Notes: generated from the letters alone by a model not told the origin. Positions 25,857 through 34,632 are shown, numbered from the stretch's first letter. The stretch is DNA of 64,000 nt from Paenibacillus phytorum (GCF_013141715.1 NZ_WHOA01000257.1:60689-124688), one strand, 5' to 3'. Translations and numbers: made by a program.

Positions 25857-26323
25857 AGAGTCTTCTCCCTTTGCATCAGATGAATTAATAAGCGGCCAAA
25901 CCAATAAGTTATAATCATTAGTGAGATGATTAGTAGGCACTCATAGAAGATATTCCATCTCTCATAGGTTACCGCACCATTCAATCTTAGGAATTGGCCT
26001 GTGCATAAGATAAAAGAGAACGTATACAGAGAAATGCCTATTTTTGTACTGCGTTTCACTGTGGTCAGGTAGACATTGGCAAAAGTGAGAAGTGTTAATG
26101 AAAAGGTGAAGTCCCTATGTAAAATCATCGAAAGGAATTCCGGAACCTTTTTGCTGAGATGGAAAACTTCTAAAGTGTCACTTAAAATCGTTAATTTGTT
26201 AATGTCCACGATAGCTAAGAGCATGTAAAGCAGCACGTTCGTAATGACAGACAACTTATTGGGCAGGAAGGCGAATATGTGGATACTAAACCAAACAAAA
26301 ATCAGGCAAATGACGAGTATCAA
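25853..26323 (-). CDS. Small membrane protein, partner of the CBO0543-like gene
   Basis: 156 residues with about five hydrophobic helices and a Lys/Arg-rich C-terminus (MQREKTL). No domain recognised. The best start is TTG 26323, which has AAAGGAG 7 nt upstream; the frame extends to a TTG at 26344 that lies before this site. Its stop overlaps the next gene as ATGA, so the two proteins are translated together and probably form a complex. Confidence 0.7.
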   Translation of the reverse strand: MILVICLIFVWFSIHIFAFLPNKLSVITNVLLYMLLAIVDINKLTILSDTLEVFHLSKKVPEFLSMILHRDFTFSLTLLTFANVYLTTVKRSTKIGISLYTFSFILCTGQFLRLNGAVTYERWNIFYECLLIISLMIITYWFGRLLIHLMQREKTL

Positions 26324-26452
26324 GGCAGGGCTCCTTTGCGACAAAATAATCGAATAGCGTAAGTAGATGCAAATAAGTATCGTCTCCTATTTTTACCTTT
26401 ATTGAGTTGTTTAAACCCTCCTCTCAGACAACTGATCTCTAAGTAACAAAAT

Positions 26453-26503
26453 AAAGATTGCCTCCTACCCGGCCTTTCTGGTCAGGTGGTTGGCAATCTT
26501 TTT
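26453..26503. terminator. Terminator of the lipase gene
   Basis: Stem AAAGATTGCC / GGCAATCTTT with an inner ACCCGGCC..GGTCAGGT arm and T-runs on both sides, thus active in both directions. It abuts the stop codon of the lipase. Confidence 0.75.
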
Positions 26504-27285
26504 CAGTTTGGACAAAATCCCGGAGTCTGGGCGTATAACTGTTGCGTGAAGCGGGGATCCAGCTTGGCAAGTTCAGCGAAATAGTTGCTTATAGCGTGAT
26601 TAGCGGAGACGGAGCCCCCTTGAAAAGTTAATTCAACCCCCTTTTTCACATGTATATAGTGGTAAACCTTATCTGTTCGAGGAGATGTATAGATGAAGGG
26701 CGGAAGTAAGGGGACTAAGTCGTAGGTATTATAAATCCGATAGTGAGGCCCGGTCCTGCGGTTGAAAAGACTAGCGAATGCCTGATTTCCAACACGAGGT
26801 GAGGCATAAGTATACACGGAAGGATTTCTAAATTTAGTGTTTGTGGAAATATCGGCGGCGCATAAAGCAGCGAGTGCTCCACCAAGACTGTGTCCTGTGA
26901 TGTACAGCGTTTTCTCCGTTGAAAGTTTGTTTAGCGCTGTCACAATCGATTTGCGGGCTGAACGGTAGATGTCAAGAAACCCTTCGTGTACGAGGCACTG
27001 CTCTTTTGTGTAAGGAAACTGGATTTGCCTGGCAATGGCATCGGAGATCCAATCGGATGTCGTATGCGTGCCTCGAAATACGATGACAATTTGAGCGTCG
27101 GATTCGGCAATAAAGCCGAAAAACTCTTTTTCACTCAGGATGGAAGTTGCCTTAAAGGAAGAAACCATCCGGTAATTGTTTGGCATAATAACGCTTTCGG
27201 GACCATTTTCAAGTAGGATATAGCTTTGGCTGCACATAGCTGCTAGGAAGATTGCCGTCCGTGTATCTAATGAGTTGCTGAGCAT
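26503..27285 (-). CDS. Class 3 lipase family protein
   Basis: 260 residues of the lipase_3 α/β-hydrolase family. The nucleophile elbow GHSLGGALAALCA places the Ser near 137. VVFRGTHTTSDWISD near 75 supplies the oxyanion region; Asp in YNTYDLVP near 195 and a late His (SANHAISNYF) complete the triad. No signal peptide is seen, so it would act inside the cell unless exported otherwise. GGAGG lies 8 nt before ATG 27285; GTG 27306 is an unlikely earlier start. Confidence 0.9.
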   Translation of the reverse strand: MLSNSLDTRTAIFLAAMCSQSYILLENGPESVIMPNNYRMVSSFKATSILSEKEFFGFIAESDAQIVIVFRGTHTTSDWISDAIARQIQFPYTKEQCLVHEGFLDIYRSARKSIVTALNKLSTEKTLYITGHSLGGALAALCAADISTNTKFRNPSVYTYASPRVGNQAFASLFNRRTGPHYRIYNTYDLVPLLPPFIYTSPRTDKVYHYIHVKKGVELTFQGGSVSANHAISNYFAELAKLDPRFTQQLYAQTPGFCPN

Positions 27286-27432
27286 AGTCCATTCCTCCAT
27301 ACACACAGGATGCCTTCTCCTATATATATGAAAATAGTGGACAGCTGTCCTCCGACAATCGCCTATTTTCTAGGAGACTTCCAGCTCGCAGATCCTATCA
27401 GGTATAATAGGCGAAGGAAGGTGGAGATAAAT

Positions 27433-29148
27433 GTGTTAAAACGCTTTTTTTCGTATTATCGGCCTTATAAGCACTTATTTATTTTGGATTTTACCTGTGC
27501 GGTCGTGGCTGGACTTCTAGAACTAGGTTTCCCACTTGCTGTTAATCAGGTCGTCGATAAATTGCTTCCTGCCGGGAATTGGACTTGGATTCTTTGGGCT
27601 TGCGCCGGTTTGCTTGCAGTCTATGGACTCAACACGGTGCTGAATTTCATAGTCACATATTGGGGACATAAGCTAGGGATTAATATCGAAACGGATATGC
27701 GGAAAAAGATGTTCGATCATCTGCAGAAGCTCTCATTTCGGTTTTATGACAATAACAAAACGGGTCAATTGATGTCTCGTATGGCAAACGATTTACTAGA
27801 AATTGGTGAAGTTGCGCATCATGGCCCAGAGGACTTGTTCATTGCGGTAATGACGCTGATCGGTGCACTCCTGCTTATGCTTCATATTAATATGAAGTTG
27901 GCGCTCCTCACCTTCGTTATTGTCCCATTTCTGCTATGGATAGCAGTGTATTTTAATCAAAAAATGACGAAGACGTTCCGTCGAATGATGGGCGACCTTG
28001 CCGATATTAACGCAAGAGTAGAAGACAATATTGGTGGGATTCGTGTTGTTCAAGCTTTCGCAAATGAGTCCTATGAGAAGAAGCTGTTTGAGGATAACAA
28101 TGGACGGTTCCGGTTGACGAAGCTGCTTTCCTATAAAATCATGGCGTGGAATGTTTCGCTGAGTTACATTTTGATGCGTCTGGTAACGGTTTTCGTCCTT
28201 ATTTGCGGCACATGGTTCGTGATTGATAAGCAGATTTCTTATGGAGAATTTATTGCTTTCGTTCTCTTAACGAACGTTTTTCTAGGGCCCATTCAGAAAA
28301 TCAATAATGTCATTGAGAGCTACCCCAAGGGAATTGCCGGCTTTAAACGGTATGTTGAAGTCATTGATACGGAGCCTGAGGTAGCTGATCTGCCGAATGC
28401 CGTGAAGGTTAGTCATCTCGATGGTCAAATTACGTTCGACTCGGTGTCATTCGGCTACGGGGAAGAAGCCCGTGTATTGAATGATATCAGCTTATCTATT
28501 CGAGCTGGAGAAACCGTTGCTTTCGTAGGTCCATCGGGCGCAGGGAAGACCACGATCTGCAGCTTGCTGCCCCGATTCTACGATGTGAGTGCGGGCAGCA
28601 TTTCCATTGATGGCCTCGATATTCGCAGCATCCAGCTGGAGTCGCTGCGCCGTCAGATCGGCATCGTGCAGCAGGATGTGTTCCTGTTCTCCGGCACCTT
28701 GCGGGAGAACATCGCGTACGGCAAACTTGGCGCGACGGATGAGGAGATCTGGGAAGCTGCGCGGCGCGCGCAGCTGGTGGGTTATATCCAGACGCAGCCG
28801 AAGGGGCTGGATACGGTTGTTGGTGAGCGCGGCGTCAAGCTCTCGGGCGGACAGAAGCAGCGCCTCGCGATCGCGCGGATGTTCTTGAAGAATCCGCCGA
28901 TTCTCATCCTCGATGAGGCGACGTCGGCACTCGACACGGAGACAGAGGCGGCGATTCAGCAGTCATTGGCCGAGCTGTCGCGTGGCCGTACGACGCTAGT
29001 CATTGCCCACCGGCTGGCGACGATCAAGAATGCCGATCGTATCGTCGTCGTGACGGAGCAAGGCATTACCGAGCAGGGCGGACATGAGGAGCTCATTGCT
29101 GTGGGCGGTGTGTACAGCCGCTTACACCAAGCGCAGTTCAGCTCTTGA
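27433..29148 (+). CDS. ABC transporter, fused permease and ATPase (multidrug/lipid type)
   Basis: 571 residues: a six-helix exporter membrane domain (residues 1-310) and an ATPase domain with Walker A GPSGAGKTT, Q-loop, signature LSGGQKQRLAIAR and Walker B ILDEATSALD. It works as a homo- or heterodimer in the cytoplasmic membrane; the substrate is unknown. I chose GTG 27433 because GGTGGAG lies 6 nt before it; the frame extends back to 27310, but that part lacks hydrophobic or conserved sequence. The last 500 bp are clearly GC-richer than the first part. Confidence 0.92.
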   Translation: MLKRFFSYYRPYKHLFILDFTCAVVAGLLELGFPLAVNQVVDKLLPAGNWTWILWACAGLLAVYGLNTVLNFIVTYWGHKLGINIETDMRKKMFDHLQKLSFRFYDNNKTGQLMSRMANDLLEIGEVAHHGPEDLFIAVMTLIGALLLMLHINMKLALLTFVIVPFLLWIAVYFNQKMTKTFRRMMGDLADINARVEDNIGGIRVVQAFANESYEKKLFEDNNGRFRLTKLLSYKIMAWNVSLSYILMRLVTVFVLICGTWFVIDKQISYGEFIAFVLLTNVFLGPIQKINNVIESYPKGIAGFKRYVEVIDTEPEVADLPNAVKVSHLDGQITFDSVSFGYGEEARVLNDISLSIRAGETVAFVGPSGAGKTTICSLLPRFYDVSAGSISIDGLDIRSIQLESLRRQIGIVQQDVFLFSGTLRENIAYGKLGATDEEIWEAARRAQLVGYIQTQPKGLDTVVGERGVKLSGGQKQRLAIARMFLKNPPILILDEATSALDTETEAAIQQSLAELSRGRTTLVIAHRLATIKNADRIVVVTEQGITEQGGHEELIAVGGVYSRLHQAQFSS

Positions 29149-29156
29149 TCCCGGGC

Positions 29157-29199
29157 TGCAGCAAGCTAGCTTAGGCTAGTTCGCTGCATCCTCTTTTTA
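29157..29199 (+). terminator. Terminator of the ABC exporter gene
   Basis: TGCAGC / GCTGCA outer stem with inner GCTAG / CTAG(T), followed by TCCTCTTTTTATT, 8 bp after the stop. Confidence 0.65.
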
Positions 29200-29293
29200 T
29201 TCCCAAAGATAGGATAGAACTTCCAAATGAATCGTGATAAACTATGAAAATGGTTATCTACCAACGGTGAATAATAGAACGAGGTGACGATAG

Positions 29294-30364
29294 TTGAAAT
29301 CGATATTTCGGTGGTTGTTGCTTGGGTTGTTTACACTCGTGTGCATCTTCTTTCTGAGCAATATCCGTAACGCCTTCTTATCTATGCAGCCGGATCAGAT
29401 TCGGGTCGCAATAGGTCCAGACACAAGCATCCAGAAAATAAGTGAGCAGTTGCCTGGCAGTCAAGTACTAAATGAAAAAGCAGGCTTATTGTCTGTTCCT
29501 TATGGAAAGTCTTGGGACTATATCGGAAAGACACTGTCGATCAAAGGCATATTTCGTGCGACCGCTGTTCCACTGGAGCATCCCATTATTTCCTGGCGTT
29601 ATTACGGCTTTTCGATAAAAGAGCAAATTAAAGGTTTCGCGCATGGTGATTTTGGCAAATTCCGCAGTCCTTTCAATAGGAAAGAGGTGGCTGTTGTTGG
29701 GGAGCTCCCCAACATGCTTCTTCGGACATGCACTTATTTCATTCCTGGTTTACTGCTCGCGATTGTGCTAAGTGTGCTATTTGCGATGACAGCATCCATG
29801 TTCCGCCGATTAGGTGCCTTGATGGATGGAATGCATGGCTTGCTTGTTGGCTTGCCTGATTTTTTCTTAATCGTTCTCATCCAATTGGGGGCGGTCTATG
29901 CGACGAAATATTTGGGACACTTTGTACTGCTCATTGTTCAAGTCGGTGATAAGACGCCTTTCCTCATTCCGTTTCTCACGATCGCGCTGATTCCCTCGGT
30001 CACCATTTACGGCACACTTCGCATCGCGATCGCGCGTGAGCTGGGACAGGATTATGTCGTTACCGCACTAGCAAAAGGGTTAACCCGCAGAGAGGTGCTC
30101 ATCTCTCACGTTATGCGAAATGTAATGGCTGATTTGCTGGCGATCTTGCCCAAAGCGACCACACTGGCACTGGCCAGTATGGCTGTTGCAGAAGCCATCT
30201 GCGGAATCTCCGGTTTGGGTGGATTTATCGTCTCCCCAGCATTACAGAGTGTCTCCTCCATGTCGGCTATCTGTATGGCACTTGCGCTAGTTGCTATGGC
30301 TTTTCATGTATTCTACGCATTGCTTCGCAAGAAGTTTATTGTTCGGACAGGGGAGGTGGTTTAA
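29294..30364 (+). CDS. DppB/OppB-like ABC permease
   Basis: 356 residues. One N-terminal membrane helix, an extracellular stretch (about 30-125), then about five helices of the binding-protein-dependent permease domain. The EAA loop appears as RELGQDYVVTALAKGLTRREVLISHVMRN. It should pair with the next gene as the two permeases of a peptide, nickel or opine uptake system. It starts at TTG 29294 with GAGGTGACGA upstream. No substrate-binding protein or ATPase gene is nearby. Confidence 0.85.
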   Translation: MKSIFRWLLLGLFTLVCIFFLSNIRNAFLSMQPDQIRVAIGPDTSIQKISEQLPGSQVLNEKAGLLSVPYGKSWDYIGKTLSIKGIFRATAVPLEHPIISWRYYGFSIKEQIKGFAHGDFGKFRSPFNRKEVAVVGELPNMLLRTCTYFIPGLLLAIVLSVLFAMTASMFRRLGALMDGMHGLLVGLPDFFLIVLIQLGAVYATKYLGHFVLLIVQVGDKTPFLIPFLTIALIPSVTIYGTLRIAIARELGQDYVVTALAKGLTRREVLISHVMRNVMADLLAILPKATTLALASMAVAEAICGISGLGGFIVSPALQSVSSMSAICMALALVAMAFHVFYALLRKKFIVRTGEVV

Positions 30365-30366
30365 CG

Positions 30367-31323
30367 ATGATGAAACGCTCATCAACTGCTTACTACTGTT
30401 CGATTGCACTCATTGTGCTCATCCTGCTTGTGATGATATTCGGCACATGGCTGAAACCACACGGGATTACACCGGATGATAAGATTAATATGATCCAATA
30501 TCAAGAAGACGGTAAAACCAGATACAGCATTCCGCCATACGCGCCGAACAGCACCTTCCTGCTGGGCACCGATCATAGGGGCTTTGATGTGCTGAGTTTA
30601 TTGTTGAATGGGTTGAAGTATACATTAGGCACGGCGCTAGCGTTGACCTTGTTTCGCTTTGTTTTTGCCCTCCCATGGGGATTTTGGAGCGGGAGCACGG
30701 GCAAAGGAGGGGGCATTCTTCGCTCCATGCAGTGGGTCGTTTCCTCTATGCCTGCGTTTGTATTCTTGTTCCCGCCTTTAGCAGGCATGTACTTTGGGCT
30801 GCGGCTTGATCAGGGGTTGAAGGCAGACCCGCATTACCAGCTGTTGTTCTCGGTTACTTTTGTTAGTCTAGTCACATTCATTGGGATATTCCCATTAGCC
30901 CATCAGATAGCAGATCGGACACGTTATTATAATGAACGACTATTTATTGAAGCATCACGTTTGATGGGTGGATCTGTGTTCCATCGAACGATGCGACATT
31001 TGGTTCCCTGTATGAGAAATGAAATGTTGTTCATCTTCCTTAGCGAGTTCATGCAGGTGCTCTTCTTGTTAGGGCAGTTGGCTGTATTTAATATTGTACT
31101 TGGCGGGGTTGAGACAATTGGTGATAGCGATGCGGGCTATTCCATCGCCATCACAACATCGGGTGAATGGTTATCGCTAATCGCCTATGGCTCAAGGTAC
31201 ATTAGACTGCATCCATGGATTATACTGAGTGCAGGAACCAGCTTCGCAGGACTATTCCTAGCGCTGCAGTTTTTCTTGAATCAGCTCAAACGCCGCTACG
31301 GCAGTGAACGTCAATTAATGTGA
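30367..31323 (+). CDS. DppC/OppC-like ABC permease
   Basis: 318 residues. An N-terminal helix, then a soluble part with the DppC-type APNSTFLLGTDHRGFDVLS near 60, then about five helices. The EAA loop is RLFIEASRLMGGSVFHRTMRHLVP. GGGGAGGTGG lies before ATG 30367, which begins 2 bp after the preceding stop, so both permeases are made together. The window shows no cognate ATPase or binding protein, so they must come from elsewhere or the system is incomplete. Confidence 0.85.
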   Translation: MMKRSSTAYYCSIALIVLILLVMIFGTWLKPHGITPDDKINMIQYQEDGKTRYSIPPYAPNSTFLLGTDHRGFDVLSLLLNGLKYTLGTALALTLFRFVFALPWGFWSGSTGKGGGILRSMQWVVSSMPAFVFLFPPLAGMYFGLRLDQGLKADPHYQLLFSVTFVSLVTFIGIFPLAHQIADRTRYYNERLFIEASRLMGGSVFHRTMRHLVPCMRNEMLFIFLSEFMQVLFLLGQLAVFNIVLGGVETIGDSDAGYSIAITTSGEWLSLIAYGSRYIRLHPWIILSAGTSFAGLFLALQFFLNQLKRRYGSERQLM

Positions 31324-31329
31324 AGTAAA

Positions 31330-31373
31330 AAAAAGGTCGAGGTTCCATCCCGAGGATGGCTCCCGACCTTTTT
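31330..31373. terminator. Bidirectional terminator
   Basis: AAAAAGGTCG / CGACCTTTTT stem with an inner CCATC / GATGG arm, between the convergent permease gene and the gene ending at 31381. Confidence 0.85.
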
Positions 31374-31380
31374 CTATGAA

Positions 31381-31956
31381 TTATCTTAAAGAGCTGAGTT
31401 GGATGTCCAATCTAGCAGCCACGCCTGCAGGCGCTGCATCACTACGAGGTCCTCCAAAGTTAAAAGCGATGATGACGATGTCATTACGGCCCTGTCTCAA
31501 AAACCGACGTATGTTGAAGGTACGACCAGTGTTGTAGAAGGGAGGGGTGTTCTGAGGCGCATCATAGACCAGCGGCACACCGTTGATGATCACAACAGCG
31601 TAATTGTCGACCGACAAGAAGAGGGATGCGGCGAGAATAGCTCTCCGCTGCGAGAGCGAGAATCGTGTCGAAATGACGGCATTCTCAGCGCTCAGATTGC
31701 CGGAGTACCACACATAGTTGGCGTTAGTAACCGGTACCCATGCTGGATTACGAGGAATGATCTGGGCATTGAACCAAGAGTTATCGGTTCCGATCGAGAT
31801 GATACGCTGGCTCAGGAAGCGGCCTGCTCCCAATCTGTTGTGTTTCTTCAATTGGGCATGGTACATCAGCAGCGCTTTCGTTTTTGGTAAGCCTGAACAT
31901 CTAGGTAGTCTAACAATTTTAGTTGGTCTCCCTGCGATACGTTGTTTCTTAATCAT
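31381..31956 (-). CDS. β-sandwich (galactose-binding-like) protein, unknown function
   Basis: 191 residues. A basic N-terminal 60 residues (MIKKQRIAGRPTKIVRLPR) without a signal peptide is followed by a domain of alternating β-strands: WVPVTNANYVWYSG, RRAILAASLFLSVDNYAVVIINGVPL, NIRRFLRQGRNDIVIIAFNFGG. This layout (paired strands, NGVPL turn, TFNIRRFLRQGRN) resembles the accessory jelly-roll found in spore-surface or carbohydrate-binding proteins. The link is structural resemblance only. GGAGATGG precedes ATG 31956. It is monocistronic. Confidence 0.7.
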   Translation of the reverse strand: MIKKQRIAGRPTKIVRLPRCSGLPKTKALLMYHAQLKKHNRLGAGRFLSQRIISIGTDNSWFNAQIIPRNPAWVPVTNANYVWYSGNLSAENAVISTRFSLSQRRAILAASLFLSVDNYAVVIINGVPLVYDAPQNTPPFYNTGRTFNIRRFLRQGRNDIVIIAFNFGGPRSDAAPAGVAARLDIQLSSLR

Positions 31957-32093
31957 CTAACCATCTCCTATCAAGTTATGAATATACTTACAAAGTATTT
32001 TATGTTTGATAGAGAGATTTGCGAGGGTTAATAGCTGATAGAGTTCTAAAAAGGTAGCTTAATTTCCACTTACCATATAAAACGTAAATTAAA

Positions 32094-32118
32094 TGTTACA
32101 GTGACATATAATATATGT
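32094..32118 (+). promoter_or_regulatory. Double palindrome over the promoter of the RHH-methyltransferase gene
   Basis: TGTTACAGTGACA (32094-32106, near-perfect dyad) directly joins ACATATAATATATGT (32104-32118, perfect 15-nt dyad), which contains the -10 TATAAT at 32107-32112. Tandem dyads over the -10 fit autoregulation by the ribbon-helix-helix domain encoded next. Confidence 0.6.
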
Positions 32119-32151
32119 TAAAATGATGAAAATCATGAGGGGGATACCTAC

Positions 32152-33045
32152 GTGGATGACAAAAATGATAAAACCAAAAGACTCTCTGTTTACTTACCGG
32201 AGAAAGTAAAGTCGGATCTGGAGCAAATGGCCGACGAAACGGGTCTGTCGATGACACAGTTAATTGTGATGGCCACGCATGGCTTGCTAGCCAACTACTC
32301 CGCACAGGGTGGCGCTATTTTCGCTGATTTATTGGCAGCCAGACAACGAATTCTCCACGAAGTGAAGGATAAGCATCAGCTTTTAAACGAAGAAAAAGTG
32401 AAAATGCAAGAATACTACGGTGCCCGAGCGGAGGAGTATGAACGGATTTACCATCGGGAGGACGCTGAGTTCCAACAAGAGCTTGGTCTCTTAAGCGAAA
32501 TGGTGAAGAAGCAGGTGGAAGGTCGCAACGTTCTTGAGGTAGCCTGTGGGACCGGGTACTGGACCGAAATTGCTGCGAGTACGGCTAAGCACATTGTAGG
32601 TGTTGATATTCGTCCTGAAGTGCTGCAAATTGCTAAGTCGAAGCCTTTGCCAGCCTCAAATGCAGCATTTGTTCAGGGGGATGCGTACCAGCTCTCCGAA
32701 GTGACAGGGGCTTTCGACTTTGGTCTTGCTAACTTCTGGTTTTCGCATATTCCGAAGAATCGGATCGAGCCATTTCTGCAGAGTTTCCACCAACGTTTAG
32801 GCACAGGTGCTCGCGTCTTTATCGCCGATAATGTTTACGTACCCGGGAGAGGCGGAGAGCTGATAACAAATGAACATAGTGAGGATACCTACAAAAGACG
32901 CGAGTTGGCTGACGGATCCATGCATGAAATTATCAAAAACTACTACTCATATGAGGAACTGAACGACATTTTTAAGCCTTTATCTCAGCATTTGCGAATA
33001 TTTGTGGGAAGCAGCTTCTGGTATGTCAGTTACACAGTTGCTTGA
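32152..33045 (+). CDS. Ribbon-helix-helix DNA-binding domain fused to a SAM-dependent methyltransferase
   Basis: 297 residues. Residues 8-50 (TKRLSVYLPEKVKSDLEQMA, then GLSMTQLIVMATHGLL) match the ribbon-helix-helix fold of Arc/CopG regulators. A helical linker follows (60-105), and residues 120-240 form a class I methyltransferase with motif I VLEVACGTGYW, acidic motif II GVDI and motif IV-like FDFGLANFWFSHI. GTG 32152 follows GAGGGGG by 8 nt. The fusion suggests a self-regulating or DNA-targeted methyltransferase. No DNA-methylase NPPY/DPPY motif is present, so a small-molecule or protein substrate is more likely. Confidence 0.85.
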   Translation: MDDKNDKTKRLSVYLPEKVKSDLEQMADETGLSMTQLIVMATHGLLANYSAQGGAIFADLLAARQRILHEVKDKHQLLNEEKVKMQEYYGARAEEYERIYHREDAEFQQELGLLSEMVKKQVEGRNVLEVACGTGYWTEIAASTAKHIVGVDIRPEVLQIAKSKPLPASNAAFVQGDAYQLSEVTGAFDFGLANFWFSHIPKNRIEPFLQSFHQRLGTGARVFIADNVYVPGRGGELITNEHSEDTYKRRELADGSMHEIIKNYYSYEELNDIFKPLSQHLRIFVGSSFWYVSYTVA

Positions 33046-33072
33046 AATAGAAATGGATAGGTAAAATATCCC

Positions 33073-33101
33073 TTGACCAAATATGTTACTTAAGTTACAT
33101 T
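33073..33101 (+). promoter_or_regulatory. Promoter with operator for the membrane-protein/TetR operon
   Basis: TTGACC (-35, 33073-33078) and TACATT (-10, 33096-33101) at 17-bp spacing. The near-palindrome TGTTACTTAAGTTACA (33084-33099) fills the spacer, and another GTAAC follows at 33111. Repression by the TetR-like product of 33736 is likely. Confidence 0.65.
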
Positions 33102-33135
33102 TGTTATTAGAGTAACGTATTTGGAGGGGTTAACA

Positions 33136-33726
33136 ATGAACATTTTTTCGAAAATATGCAATTGGTTTATGGCAACATCAACTTGGATTCAAGCATTAAC
33201 ATGGTTTGTTGCCTCACAAATCGTGTATTTTACTATGTTGTTTGTGACCATTCCAGCCATTCAGAATAAGGCAAATGGCATGAAAATATTTGACTTAATG
33301 ACTACGGGTTATTCGCCGCAATACGTTACTTCTTTCCTTGAGGCCATTGGGGAGACGGGGCGGAAGTTATACTTAACGAATCAAATGCCATTGGATCTTA
33401 TCTATCCAAGTTTAATGGCCATTACTGGCGCACTGTTCATTGCTTTATTTTCAAAAAAAATCAACCATCGTTTAGGTGTTATCCTGTTTATCCCTATTTT
33501 CGGAGCCATTTTTGACTATTTTGAAAATATTATGGTAGCCGTGATGCTGCTTTCCTTTCCTAATATCCCAAAACCGATCGCCATGTTTGCTAGTCTATTT
33601 ACGGTTTTGAAAACTATTCTTGATACTTTATACTTAGTGTTACTAGTGGTCTTGTTCGTTCTATTTCTATACAAAATTGTACGTGGAAAAAGGAAAGTTG
33701 AAGGCGGGAGTCCAAACTCTAAGTAA
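33136..33726 (+). CDS. Membrane protein with four helices, TetR-controlled
   Basis: 196 residues with four membrane helices, two of them either side of a loop of about 60 residues (MKIFDLMTTGYSPQYVTSFLEAIG). The layout resembles small DUF-type membrane proteins next to TetR genes; I cannot name it. ATG 33136 has GGAGGGG 6 nt upstream. It is followed 9 bp later by its probable repressor gene. Confidence 0.78.
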   Translation: MNIFSKICNWFMATSTWIQALTWFVASQIVYFTMLFVTIPAIQNKANGMKIFDLMTTGYSPQYVTSFLEAIGETGRKLYLTNQMPLDLIYPSLMAITGALFIALFSKKINHRLGVILFIPIFGAIFDYFENIMVAVMLLSFPNIPKPIAMFASLFTVLKTILDTLYLVLLVVLFVLFLYKIVRGKRKVEGGSPNSK

Positions 33727-33735
33727 GGTGGTCAA

Positions 33736-34374
33736 ATGGATAATAATCTTCCTTTAAGAGAACGAAAAAAATATCAGACGATGTTAAGTATTCTAGATGA
33801 GTTTTTACTTTCGCTTGAAAGTCATCATTTTGATGAAATCCATATTGAAGATGTATGTAATCGGGTAAGTATTTCGAAGGTCACTTTTTTTAGGTACTTT
33901 ACTTCCAAAGAGGAAGTTCTCGACTATTTTGTGCTGCGATGGTGTTATCAAAGAAGTGTTGAGATAGATAAGGGAACCTATTTCGGCATGGATGGCATAC
34001 GCCAAGTTTTTAGAACTGCAGCAGAAATACCTCATGCTAAGAAAATTTTGATTGCCATCATTCAATACTATTCTAAATTAAAAGCTGAACCAACGAAAAA
34101 GGAACTCAGTGAATATGAGCGTTATATTATCTCGCAAAACTCAATAGAAGGAATTCATATTCAAATTCTTCCTTTAGAAGCCTTGTTTCATTTCTATTTA
34201 TCGCAAATAGAGAACTTGTCGGAAGCGAAGATATTGCTCTTTTCGCGTCAGTTGGTAGCGCTTTTCTATGGGATTCCATTTCAGGTTCATATTCAAATGT
34301 TGGAATCTCAGACATTGCTAAAAGCATATATGGATAGTGTAGACAGTTTATTGGTAGCAATTACTTTCCATTAG
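33736..34374 (+). CDS. TetR-family transcriptional regulator
   Basis: 212 residues. TetR HTH at residues 12-60 with HIEDVCNRVSISKVTFFRYFTSKEEVLDYF. The C-terminal ligand domain is helical and resembles the regulator at 16603. AAGGTGG precedes ATG 33736. The last gene of the operon, it most likely represses the promoter at 33073. Confidence 0.88.
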   Translation: MDNNLPLRERKKYQTMLSILDEFLLSLESHHFDEIHIEDVCNRVSISKVTFFRYFTSKEEVLDYFVLRWCYQRSVEIDKGTYFGMDGIRQVFRTAAEIPHAKKILIAIIQYYSKLKAEPTKKELSEYERYIISQNSIEGIHIQILPLEALFHFYLSQIENLSEAKILLFSRQLVALFYGIPFQVHIQMLESQTLLKAYMDSVDSLLVAITFH

Positions 34375-34380
34375 GCCAAC

Positions 34381-34429
34381 AAAAAAAGCTTAGTCAAGGC
34401 CCGCGGCTGCTTTCTGACTAAGCTTTTTT
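34381..34429. terminator. Bidirectional terminator
   Basis: Strong stem AAAAAAGCTTAGTCA / TGACTAAGCTTTTTT between the TetR gene and the convergent small gene at 34438. Confidence 0.88.
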
Positions 34430-34437
34430 CCATATTA

Positions 34438-34632
34438 TTATTTATTATTTTCATTTTCATTTTGTCGTCTTTTGATTACGTTATTCACTAAGTTTTGAGT
34501 TGCGTCTTGTGTGGATCCAGTTACGTTTTCAATGGCGTTTTGTACATAGTTCGTTGCGGATTGAACCCCGTTTTTAAAGATACTCGTTTTGTTAACATCA
34601 ACGTTATTCGGGTTACTCGTATTTTTTGACAT
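34438..34632 (-). CDS. Small hydrophilic Asn/Gln-rich protein
   Basis: 64 residues, rich in Asn, Gln, Thr and Val: MSKNTSNPNNVDVNKTSIF then an amphipathic stretch (NGVQSATNYVQNAIENVTGS) and a charged tail. Asn-rich composition recalls small spore or stress proteins, without proof. ATG 34632 has GGAGG 8 nt upstream; a TTG at 34647 lies inside that site. Bases 34648-34870 upstream contain no feature I can support. Confidence 0.6.
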   Translation of the reverse strand: MSKNTSNPNNVDVNKTSIFKNGVQSATNYVQNAIENVTGSTQDATQNLVNNVIKRRQNENENNK

